From assembly GCA_021234155.1 (NCBI GenBank), contig JAJEKV010000058.1, positions 4,040,600 through 4,104,599 of the forward strand: DNA of 64,000 nucleotides, written 5' to 3'. The notes beneath the pieces were generated by a model. That model searched no databases. It was not told the DNA's origin and was given only the letters and a program-made list of their open reading frames with translations. This document shows positions 43,156 through 54,200 of this stretch, piece after piece. The DNA is from Isoetes taiwanensis (taxonomy: Eukaryota > Streptophyta > Lycopodiopsida > Isoetales > Isoetaceae). The stretch's first letter is position 1, and the number at the start of each line of letters is the position of its first letter. Position numbers and translations under genes: made by a program.

Positions 43156-43848
43156 ATGATGTGACCCCACTAAGGGGATATTCTTCTGAAACGGCAAAAT
43201 TGAGACAAACATGGGAAGATGAAGAAGGTAACTTCAAATCGTAGCTTTATCAGCTCTGACGATATGTTTTAAACAAGTATTAAAAGTAATATTTACTTCA
43301 AGAAGTCAATTTCATTGCAGTTATATCATGACAACACTTACACCAAAGGTTAAACTCAGTGTTGCCTGGGAAAGCATCGGAGCTACTATTGACAATGTTG
43401 CTCAAGATTTGGGTTCGTTCTCCCTTCCTATGTCTGAGTTGTAGCTTGTGATGTGTGGGGATAATTCACATCTGTGACTGCCTGGTTGATTTGAAGTTGG
43501 AGCAAGGAGATGAAATTTTCTAAGTAGTTTTAGTTGAACATAGACACAATATCAGTTAATTAAAATATTGAAGACACGTTTAAATACTGTTTCTCATAAT
43601 TATTTATGCTACAGGTTAGCAGTAGAAGATACCATCAGGGGTAGAAGATACCGTCAAGGTAATGAATCAGCACTTGCTTCAATAGGAGGTCTTATTGATG
43701 ATATTACCATATTCTTTTCAGAGGCAGTAGAGCCACCTCAAGCTGTCGCCATGGAGACTTCTATTCGCGTGCTCCAGCAGATGAGTGCTTATCTTAAAGA
43801 GTTCAAGATAAAAATATTTCTGCCATGTTCATATCTGTGGAGATAAAG
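43156..43848 (+). other. Possible exons of an unidentified gene
   Basis: 43156-43227 (after TTAGCAG, before GTAACT) encodes DDVTPLRGYSSETAKLRQTW. 43615-43846 (after GCTACAG) encodes RLAVEDTIRGRRYRQGNESA and continues through IGGLIDDITIFFSEAVEPPQ to a Leu-rich helix. A middle piece at about 43320-43410 reads LSVAWESIGATIDNVAQDLG. The pieces look like protein rather than noise, but a stop appears in one joining frame and I do not recognise a family. It may be a gene relic. Confidence 0.35.
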
Positions 43849-43879
43849 GTAAAAGGCAGATCATTTGTTAGGCTTTCCA

Positions 43880-45300
43880 ATGCATGCTTATGCCTGGACC
43901 ATAGAGCTTTTTTTTTTGAAGTTATCTCCATGATTGTACTCTGCTGTAGAATGAGAACAACAAATGTATTTTGCCATTTTTTAGATATATGCAATAGGAA
44001 TTCGAAGGATGTGTGCCTAGATTTATTTTTAGAGATTCCCTTAAGCTTTTCAATGGATACTCTTGCTTGACAAATGGATCTTTCATTTGCAAGTTATGCC
44101 CAAATTTTTTCCATTCATTTAAATGTATATCCTTGTGTTATGTATTTGGAATAGTGACGCGAACAATAGAGCTTTCCTTTTGGAATTACCTCAATGTTTG
44201 TATTCTGCTGTAGAATTAGAACAACAAAATATATTTTACCATTTTTGAAATATATCCAATAGGAATTTGGAATATGTGCACCTAGACTTATTTTTAGAGC
44301 TTTCCTTGAGCTTTCCAATGGATACTCTTGCTTGAGAAATGGATCTTGCATTTGCAAGTTATGCCCAAATATCTGCTAGCTGGTGGACATGTCACATAGT
44401 AAACATGGTCGTCTGAGTTCTTGGAGATTTTAAGGAGGTAATGAATTATTTGCCATTCTTTCTAGAGTATATCCCTGTATTATGTATTTCGAGTAGTTAC
44501 TCGGACAATAGAGCTGGAGTTGCCTCCATGTTTGTATGCTGTTGTAGAATTAGAATACTAAATGTATTTTGCCGTATTTGACATATATACAGTAGGAATT
44601 TGAAAGATGTATGCCCAGACTTATTTTTGGAGCTTCCCTTAAGCTTTCCAATGGATGCTCTTGCTTGAGAAATGGATCTTGCATTTGCAAGTTATGCCCA
44701 AATACCTGCTGGCTGGTGGACATGGCAGATAGAAAACATCCATGGAACTCGCCAGCTAGATGTCCATGCCTTCTATGTTTTAAATGCAAATCTATTCCAG
44801 TAGTAAGAGGTAACGTTATTGCTTTGATGCTTAAGAAGCAATATTTGTTTTTTCAGAAGGTGCATGGAAGATAGTTGCTCGCACATCATCAATTTATGTT
44901 TTTTCATAAGGCGTATGGGAGATAGTTGCTTGCACATCATCGTCTTAAAGTTCTTGTGCTGTATTAAATTTATTGCATCTACCACATGATTGTGGTTACT
45001 GTTAGATGTTTGTATTCTGCTGAGAATTAGAACAACAACTATATTTTGGCATTTTGGACAAATATACAATAAGAATTTGAATGGATACTCTTGCTTGAGA
45101 AATTGATCTTGCATTTGCAAGTTATGCCCAAGTATCTGCTACCTGGTAGGACATGCCACATATTTAATATGGCTATTTCAGTTCTTGGAGATTTTAAAAA
45201 GGAGGTAATGAACTATTTGCCATTCTTTCACATGTATATCCATGTGTTATATATTTTGAGTAATTGCTTGGATAACAGAGCTTTCTTTTTTGAGTTGTCT
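43880..45300. repeat. Four degenerate ~265-430-bp direct repeats
   Basis: The anchor CAAGTTATGCCCAAAT (or GCCCAAGT) occurs at about 44089, 44354, 44689 and 45116, and CTGCTGTAGAAT-like at 43941, 44204, 44540 and 45015. Each unit runs: AATAGAGCTTT, the TGTAGAAT block, a TTTGCCATTTT block, TTATTTTTAGAGCTT, CAATGGATACTCTTGC, GAGAAATGGATCTTGCATTT. The period is irregular because of indels. Non-coding. Confidence 0.85.
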
Positions 45301-45339
45301 CCATGTAATATATTACATCAAAGGAGTCTGCGTAAATTT

Positions 45340-45890
45340 GTTTACCGTTATTTGTTTGATTTGCTAATGCACGGAAAATGAATTATTTTGCAGTGACTAC
45401 ATGTGGATTGATTGCCCCGAGTGGCATTTGGCATGAGGGCACTGCCTAAAAAGACATCATCTCCATGTCCTTTTCCAATAAGCTCATAATGGATCTCCTT
45501 GCCAAGTTTTAAAGTTATTGTAATAGCATATGCACTCAAAAGACACAGATATGTTACCTTTCCAGGCTTTACCCCCGGCATCTTGCATCTGCATTTTTGT
45601 ATACAGCTTCAGAGCATCTTGACCATATCCATACTGAACATAGCATGTAATCATTATATTCCAACAAACAAGATCCTTACCATAGATCGTGTTGAAAACT
45701 TAACGTGCATGCTCTAAGTTATTACACTTGCTATACATGTCCATAAGAGCACTGTTAAGAAAATTATCCAATACATGTCCAACTTTTATAATATAAAGAT
45801 GAAGCCATTTCCTTCGGCAACAGCTACTAGATTGGCATATGCATTAAGAATACTAACTAGGGTAATCCTATCTGAGTGGCATTTGGCATA
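45340..45890 (-). pseudogene. PPR protein pseudogene fragment
   Basis: On the minus strand, pieces of pentatricopeptide repeats appear in series: ITLVSILNAYANLVAVAEG, then NSALMDMYSKCNNLEHAR, then DLVWNIMITCYVQYGYGQDA, then GVKPGKVTYLCLLSAYA with IHYELIGKGHGDDVFLGSAL. These are PLS-class motifs of organelle RNA-processing proteins. A frameshift near 45795 and a TAA after HAR break it, and it has no start or end. Confidence 0.8.
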
Positions 45891-47496
45891 TTGTCCAATT
45901 TTCTGTCTTTTCTTCTTTTTCAAGTAATTGGTATTGAGCTTGACCATACATTGTTCAAAGTAAATACATTTTGACCCAATTGTTCAAGTTTTAGGGTAGT
46001 AATCAGGAAACCAACCCTCTAGAGCAACCAATATGTTTCTTACATTATCATGCTACCACAGGCAAGAGGGTATATCTAGCTACATGCAACAAAAACTAGA
46101 CATGCTAAAAGCTGTTAATACTGTGGGTATATAATAGAGCCATACAATTGTGCTACATTGGAAAAGAAGATTTGTGAACGTAATATTATAGATACTTTGT
46201 GAATGGTATAATGAGCCATCATAGTCCTTCCACCTGCACCATGTAAGGAACTTTGTATTCAATGGATGTTTTTGAGTTTTCCCATGGGTGCTTCTTGCAA
46301 TCTTAATGTAGCCCATATGTAAAGCTCTTATCAAGTCATCAGCACACAGAGAATACCTTTCTTGACCCAAATATCTCCAATACAACATCTTAAGGTTCAT
46401 ATAGGTTTATCGACATAGGATCTTGCATCATGCTTGCCCTAGATTTATATGGGTAGCGAAAAGTATTTTATATGATCAAGCTAATGACCCTAGCATACAA
46501 AATGATTACATCTTTGACAATTCTACATTCTCAAGTTCATGCTTTGATGCATCAACTACACAATACAAAGTTCCAAGCATACTATCACAAGCCTTTGTCA
46601 AACATACAACATACCCATCCATCTTCCTCCTTCCATTTTACGTGAAATTTAGCAAGGTACAAATGTCTACAACTTTGTCTACAACTTTATAGATACCTAT
46701 TAGAATTGCATTCATGTCGAACAACACTGCATGCCACAATCGATATGAAGTTCCACACACTCAACATTCATATGAAAAGCCAATCTTATAGCCAACAAAC
46801 ATTGGTCTTTGGTCTTTTGCTAAAAACATAGAATATTCTATACCACGCTTGACATATACCACTTTTATTTCTTATATGTGCATGAACAACCAAACCTTAC
46901 GTTAACATCTTTGCTTACAATGCTTTAGAAAGGACAATTAGGCACCTAATAGGCATAAGCAGATGCAATGCTGGATGGGATATATCGAAACAAATTGTCT
47001 ACATATAGGTATTTCATAGATACACCAATCTTGGTTCTATAGCGTTAAAGTTCTCTATTTATGAACCTATGGTAGAGGCGACCAAAATAAAGAAATAAGA
47101 ATGTCACGTATCCTTTCAAATTTACAAAAGATCGATATTGTAGACTACATAAAATGAACTATTTGATTTGCATTTTCCCTGAATTGCTTCAAAGAGGACA
47201 ATTCAGCACCATATGGTGGATTAATGCATGGAATGTATTGTATTTTACTCATTCGTCTGCTTTGATCCTATCTATCAGCACATGCATAGTTATATCTTAC
47301 ACCAACAAACCTTAAACACTATGAAGCACAGTCTAATTATGACATGATTCATTTTATTTAAACTGTTGCATCTCAAAATGTGTGCCTAGAACACAAACTT
47401 CGTGCTTCATTGATACTACTACAATCTCCAAGTACAAATTTTCATGCTCCAAATTTCCACCTACCACTAAGCAATGACCTTTCAAACTATTACTAG
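45891..47496. other. Gene-free stretch, possible Helitron interior
   Basis: No supported coding region on either strand. It precedes two Helitron-type 3' ends, so part of it may be the body of a non-autonomous Helitron; I could not place a 5' TC end. Confidence 0.45.
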
Positions 47497-47587
47497 GCCC
47501 GGCAACGCCGGGCACAATAACTAGTCTTTATTAGTTTTTGAACTTATGCCCAGCGAAAAGCCCAGCAACGCTGGGCTCTTTTTCTAG
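47497..47587 (+). mobile_element. Paired Helitron 3' termini
   Basis: Two hairpins with AACG loops are each followed by 7 bases, CTAG and a T: GCCCGGCAACGCCGGGC at 47497-47513 with CTAG 47521-47524, and GCCCAGCAACGCTGGGC at 47560-47576 with CTAG 47584-47587. A hairpin shortly before CTRR with a T following is the standard Helitron end. The second is followed by an (ATA)n tract. Confidence 0.75.
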
Positions 47588-47834
47588 TATAATAATAATA
47601 ATAATGAAAAGGCAACTAAATATAAACCTAGATTTGGCAATGCATAATGCAATTTATTGAAAGATTCTTGCTATACATGCCATATACATTGCTGAACTTA
47701 TATTGCACGATGAGTGACTAGAAAACCAACAAGCAAAAGAAGGCAAATTACCCTTGAAAATGAAGGTTAATCAAGGTTATGCCAAATTTTTCTTGCCTTG
47801 AATATCTTTTTATTAATCTAATTGGTACAACACC
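47588..47834. other. Short gene-free stretch
   Basis: Begins with an ATA microsatellite (to about 47606). Nothing else was recognised. Confidence 0.5.
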
Positions 47835-47890
47835 TCCATCCGTATGTATTGGATCTCATAGACCTTTGGCCTCCATAGACGTTAAAATCG
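47835..47890 (+). mobile_element. Degenerate LINE 3' end
   Basis: GGATCTCATAGACCTTTGG, then CCTCCATAGACGTTAAAA. This is the same block as the LINE ends at 42390-42430 and 63021-63050, at lower similarity. No hairpin or coding remnant is kept. Confidence 0.6.
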
Positions 47891-48011
47891 ATTGAACTTT
47901 TTTGGCCAACCCTTAACTTTCTTTTTATATTGATTAACTGTGTGCCTAGTTTGATATGATATTTGGCCACAATACTCTTTTTTCTTCCTATATAAGGCAG
48001 TGTCCTATTTC

Positions 48012-48545
48012 TGTTCTCATCTATTTTCTTCCGTGAAAATTACCATAACGTGACACGTGTGTAGACTCATTTATTGCGGGGCATTTATGGTGGGTATTAA
48101 GAAACTCATTTATTGCCGATTATTTTCTTGTTCTCACACATTTTCTCCCTTCAGAATTACTTGGACGAGACACATATACATGCTTAAATATTTTTGTGAC
48201 GTCGACATCTCATTTATTAGCAGAGGATTTTGTGATGTCGACCTTTAGGCATTAAATGAAGCCGATGGACCCATTTATTACATGCCATTCTCACCTATTT
48301 TCTTCCTTGAAAATTACCACAACATGACACGTGTGAGACTCATTTATTGTAGGGCATTTATGGCGGGCATTAAGAAATTCATTTATTGCCGATCATTTTT
48401 TTGTTTTCACATATTTTTTCACTTCAAAATTATTTGGACGATACACGTATATATGCTTATTTATTAGGGAGAATTCTCATTTATTACGGAGGATTTTGTG
48501 ACATCGACCTTTAGGCATTAAATGAAGTCGATGGACTCATTTATT
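48012..48545. repeat. ~270-bp tandem duplication with CACGTG motifs
   Basis: The second unit starts at about 48290. Landmarks repeat at 266-273-bp spacing: GACACGTGTG (about 48051 and 48324), GGGCATTTATGG(T/C)GGG, and GACCTTTAGGCATTAAATGA (about 48240 and 48507). CATTTATT recurs many times in each unit. The CACGTG core is a G-box, but no promoter role can be shown. Confidence 0.85.
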
Positions 48546-49588
48546 GCAGAAGATTTACATGCCATGCCACTGCCAGGATTTGAAAGCCATGTTTTCTTCA
48601 CGGTTTCTCTTCTTGGGAGTGATTTCGCAATATCTCAGATGTTCTACTTAATTCAAGCAAAAGATATTGTCTTTCAGAAAAGGCAGCGGTATTTTGAAGT
48701 GGATGGAACTTGGATTTAGCAAAGATTTAGTTGGATCTAGCTTGGATCAAAGCGGAACTGCCATGCCTGTAAATCGTTTCATGCAAATCTAAGCTTAAAA
48801 TTGAAGCATTTCAAGATTGATCCTTCAGGCAGATCTGGTTGCAATTGCCGCTTGGCAATGCAGTGGAGTTCGCTTTGCCGAATGGCGACGCACTGGGATT
48901 CACTGCATCAAACACCTTCCGCTTAGAAGAGCCAGAGCACGCAAAAATAGCAGCATGTGATACAATCCAACACCTTGTAACTGCTTCTTACATCAGCTCC
49001 AACTCCTGCGACATATTTAAATCCAATATGGAGGATTCCTACAGCTCTTCCTAAGCAAATTTGACTCACGGCAGACAGATCCGGGCCTTGGCAATACCAC
49101 CTATGTTCAAAAACTAAAACCTCTTTTCTTTATTTTGTTCGACCACATGATTCAATGAGACTTGCAGGTTTCGGCAGCAACTCCACTCTTTATGTTTGCT
49201 TACTTCATCGAATCATCTCTCCGCTCTTTGACCGTTTTCCCGGATGCAATCTTCACCGCTGATGTCTTCGATTATTCAACCTGTCAATGATGTAGAATAT
49301 GGCATGATTTTAACAAGAGTGACACTCGGCATTTTGAGTAAATCATTTATCTGGAGAATGGTAAGCTTAGCGTGGATTGGATTCCAGTAGGAGCAAATAT
49401 TTGCTCTTCCCACTTCCTTCTGTGATAGGGCTGAAGGCCAGATCCTTGATTTAGGGGCATAGGTTCTTAAATCCCTGGCTTGCTCTCCAAATTTAAACCC
49501 ATATGCTATAGGGCACCTGCGACATCCAAGCATTCTTACAAGGGCAAGCTAGGAATTACAGCTTCTTAGATTAATGCATTAAGTACAA
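48546..49588. other. Gene-free stretch
   Basis: Short frames only; a 71-codon frame at 48839-49054 has no recognisable motif. Confidence 0.55.
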
Positions 49589-49746
49589 GGGAATCTTCCT
49601 CACGAGAAGATTCCACCGAAGAATGTTCTGAGGCTGCTCCGCCAGACGAGGCGGCGCACGAGCGGCGGAACTGCGAGTGCGACGTCGAGTCTGGCGGTGC
49701 CGCCGAAGAATATTGTGAGGGAAATCTTCGAGAGAGGAAGATTCCC
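49589..49746. repeat. 158-bp foldback element
   Basis: The perfect 13-bp terminal inverted repeat GGGAATCTTCCTC/GAGGAAGATTCCC encloses a second one (CCGCCAGAC/GTCTGGCGG) in a GC-rich core, so most of the unit can fold on itself. It is GC-rich against AT-rich surroundings. No target duplication is seen (TACAA versus TGGCG). It may be a MITE-like foldback or a hairpin RNA source. Confidence 0.75.
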
Positions 49747-51285
49747 TGGCGTAATAAACGCCGCCTTCAAATTTCGAAAGCAATGATCCCTACCACCGTA
49801 GCTAGAAGCTCTGTTCTGAGAAGAAACTCTTTGAATAAGAGAAAAGCCTCGAGTTTAAGAGAAAGTTCTGCTTACAGAATGGAGCTTTGGTGTTAAAATG
49901 CGATGGATAAAAGCTCCTGGATAAAAAGAAATCTGGCTAACAGGTTTTTGTGGTTGTCAACAAGGCCCGATTTCTAAATTATGAGATGGGGCAAATGCTA
50001 AAATATAGAGGCTATCCTCCTGTGTATAAAACGAATCATGCAGCAAGCTCTTTGTCTAACCAATTCGCATAAATGCAAGCAATCTAAGATTATATAATAG
50101 GTCTTTGTCACTAGATCATTTCAAGACTGCTCTGTTCTGAGAAAAATCAGAGACGTGAACACTATTAACAGCTTGTCATATCACAAAACACCGTAAAACA
50201 TCCAAGGCTTCTTCGAATCAAACAAACCTGAGCTCAGATTGAAGCCTAGAGAATGAACAGTGGCAGATTCAACAGCTGCTTCGAATGACAGATTCGGCAC
50301 CGCCTTGCGCCTCAACAACAGCAGCAGATTCAGCAGAATGACCTAGCCGCTAAGAATGAACATGCAAAATGAAAGGGGAGAAACAAATGGCGATGGTTGT
50401 GCATAGCGGCACTGCTCCGCAAAACAAGGCAGATAATTACGCCTGATAAAATGCACGAAATTTTACAGGAATTTGAAGGCAGCATTTATTACGGCCACCA
50501 GAGTTGGCATCCAATTCACAATTATGCCCCAGGTCAACACATTACACGATTTCTCACTATGCTAGGGCATACTATAACTTGCACCATGGTTATATAGAAA
50601 TGCATAAAAACTGATTGGAATTATTAGTTATGGATTTAAATTTTGGGACATTTTCAAAGGTGGAAAAGAATGTTTCGTATTTTTGTCTTTGGTTGCTCAA
50701 ATTTGAAATTTCCCAAGCATATGCATGTCCAATCTATTGAGAACTAGCTGTGCATCTAGAAGGGCTTCGCATTTGGCGTACATCTCCACAAGGACATTTC
50801 CTATAGAGCATTCACACTCGTTGGCAAATCTGATCATGTGGCATGCAGAAACTTACCTTTTCCAAGGGCTTTTGCATCAACATAGTCTCTTGGCACTAAC
50901 GCATTTAGAATGGCCTTAAGCGTGCGAAAACCATAGCTAAAGCAAGTTTGCACCGACGGCCGAAAGGTGCCCTGATGCAACATGCAGATGGACGGCAACA
51001 GGGCCCCTTCCTCGTGCTAAATAACACAGCTCTATTTTTCAATTTGAACCTTCTAAATGGCACATCAAGCAGCATCAAAAGACATATTCCATCAACCCAG
51101 CTCCCAAGGGTTTGCCATTAGGGCAACCCAAAAATGTAATGGCAAACCCAAAAATGTTCAATACGAGGCACTAGTGTATTTACATGGTGTCGTGCAGTAT
51201 TTCGTTTACCGCATGCAAAGGAAACTAAAACCCTGTTCTGTTGGACGAAAAGTGCTGTCGAATTTGAAAAATCGTTAGAGCAGGA
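49747..51285. other. Region upstream of FPG
   Basis: No gene or clear TATA box. A 73-codon frame at 51057-51278 directly before FPG is probably leader sequence. Confidence 0.5.
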
Positions 51286-54200
51286 ATGCCGGAACTACCC
51301 GAGGTAGAAGTGGCCAGGAGGGCAGTGCAGGAACACTGTGCTGGCCATCTCATAGTAAGGGCATGCGTAGCCGAAGACAACAAAGTTATTGAAGGTGTAG
51401 AGCCTTTTGAGCTTCAGCGTTGCTTGGCTGGTAAACGGATTGTCGCTGCTCATCGTAAAGGAAAGCAAATGTGGTTTGAGTTAGATGAACCACCCTGGCC
51501 CTGTTTTCAGTTTGGTAAGTTGTGTTAGTTCGCAAAAGTGAAATATAGAAAGCTCTGGGTGCCTTTGGACATACAAAATCAATTTTTGAGTTCTAGAGCT
51601 ATCCTTAGAGACTACCTTGAACGACATAAGCTAATACTGCTGTCTTATTCATCTGAATATTTATCTATTTAAGAGCATAGAAGGTTGCACTTCTCATGTT
51701 CTGCTGTTCTGTAGGAATGGCGGGGGCTGTCTACATCAAGGGTGTGGAGATCACAAAATATATAAGGCAAGCTCCATCTTTTTTCACCTGGCTTTTTCTA
51801 GTTTTGCTGACTGGGTCCATGATATGAGGATTTTCATGTTGGTAAGCATCCACCATATCGTGGTTGCATGGTCCATGGTATCAAAATTTTGGCTTAAATT
51901 CATTTATAAAACATACGTTTTTCTTTTTGATGTTTGAGATACAGATGATTCAAACTATTGTCTGACAGTTTTAAAGTTGTGCGTTGTGCAAGTTTGGAAT
52001 ATGTGCATAATCTATGAGTATATAACTTGTCTTGTTCTTGGTACTTCAGATCTGCTGTCAAAGATGATGAAGAATGGCCTTCAAAGTATTCCAAAGTCTT
52101 TTTGGAGGCAAGTTATCTTGCATAGCCAGGAGGATTACCATGATGTCTACTTTTTGGAAAATTTCAAAGCTTAAATTATGGCAGAGATAGTTACTAAAAA
52201 GATAGGCTTATAGGAATTTTTCTGAAATCCTGCCACCTGATGACAGAGTGATAAACATCATTTAATGTAACTTGTCACAACCATGACCAATTGCTGAGAT
52301 GAAAACTCACACTGATCAGCAACCTTGGAGCATGTGTATGGTTGCTCACATTGTTGACACTCATGATAGATGCTAGATCCACGGGATTACTTTCGAAACC
52401 CCAGTGGTTAATATCTCTCCATTTTCAGTTGTTATATCATTTGCTTGCACATACTCATAAGTTGTTACAATATTTATACTTTTAATGGCAGAACATCTAT
52501 TCTGTGATTTACGTCATCTGCCTCTAGAACTAGATCATACTTGGCTTGTGATAACCCTCAGTTTTGAGCACATGAAATAGAATTGTAAAGCACTCTTAGC
52601 CAACAGCAAAACTCCATAAGCTAGTCTGATTACACATCATAGTTAGGTGTTACTGTTATTATTCTTGGATAAATATGATGGCAAGAAGATGAAGAATTAA
52701 GCAATGCTGCTAGCCAGAGAATGTAAAGGAGCATTTACGTCATTTAGGAGTATATTTGTCATCTTAATCTTATAAGTATTTTTTTCTCTATGATCAAAGA
52801 AGACATTATAGAAGCTAACCTTCCTTTCCCTTCGCTATAGATGGACAATGGAGTGGAGATGTCTTTTACAGATAAGCGTCGCTTCGCACGAGTTCGTCTT
52901 CTTGAAAGTGTAATTCCTTCCATATACTTCTTATATTATGGTTATTTGGCTTTATATCGTTGTACTTTCTTTTGTCGTCTAATAGTCTGCGGGACAAATT
53001 TTCTATTCATTTTTTCTTCACTTATGGAAGGTTGTAACACATTTACAGCCAACCTCAGTTCCTCCTATTTCTGAGCTGGGTCCTGATGCATTGTTGGAGC
53101 TTCCAACAGAGGAAGATTTTGCAAATTCGTTAAAGAAAAAGAGAATCTCTATCAAGGCATTGTTACTTGATCAGGTGTGTTCTATTGATGGTTGGGTTTA
53201 TTGATACAAAAGTTATAGCTTCTATTACTCAAGTTAATTAGGAAGATAACAATTTCCAATGAAATCTAGTAAGACAAGCCAACATAATCTATATAGAGGT
53301 GGACGTTGGTAATAGAATTAAGTAGGTTTCTACATCCCTTTTTTGTTCTCAATTTATTATTGTTGTTGTTAAAGATTGACCGGAATTACTGTATATTAGT
53401 TTTATTGAAGAATGAACTTTCTAGAGTGATAAGTGTTTCTCTTTTTCCACTTCGTTGATGAATACGTTTTTCCACAACGCTATCTTGTGACTCAAAGTGA
53501 GGTTAGGATATATGAATCAGATCAATTTCACAACTGAATATGGAAATAAATAAGTATTTTCTGGATATATCCTTGATTTTTAAACTGATGATTTTTTTTA
53601 CGTTCCTGCAGAGCTTCTTATCTAGGATTGGAAATTGGCTTGCTGATGAAGTCCTTTATCAAGTAAGTACATTCATTTCTTTCTTTCTCAAAGCAATCTT
53701 CTGTACGGGCTATTTTTTAAAACTGGCTTAGGTTGTGCTCTGATTCCATGTGGATTCACTTGACTACATGTTGAACTCTGGTGCTATTTGTTTATTCCTG
53801 AGCAGGCACATATACATCCTGAGTGCCCAGCTTCCTCTCTATCATCAGAACAATTGAAAGGCTTGCATGGCACTATAAAAAAGGTAAGATGTTTAAGTTT
53901 GTTGAATATAGCCCCAATTCCCTAATCAGAGTAGCTTACAAAGGCAAGAAAGTGTGAAGATTGTAGGTTGTGATACACTCAGTTGAAGTTGATGGTGATA
54001 GTGAGCGTATGCCTAAAGATTGGATTTTCCATTACCGTTGGGGTAAAAAAGCGGGTAGCGTAAATGGTGAGTTGCAACTCTGACTGCTTATGGTTCTTAC
54101 CTGGCAGGTAATTGAAACATCGCTTGAAGTGGAAGCAGATTCAAATAAATATCCGCAGGACTGGATATTCCACTATCGCGAGAAAAAGTCTGGGAAGCCT

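Noticed and set aside
49571-49783. Arg-rich 70-codon ORF on the minus strand
   Set aside because: It is produced by the GC-rich foldback and has no start context or conserved motif.
51286-51528. Bacterial MutM gene from contamination
   Set aside because: The sequence continues through ten spliceable introns into a plant-type zinc-less finger and Lys-rich tail.
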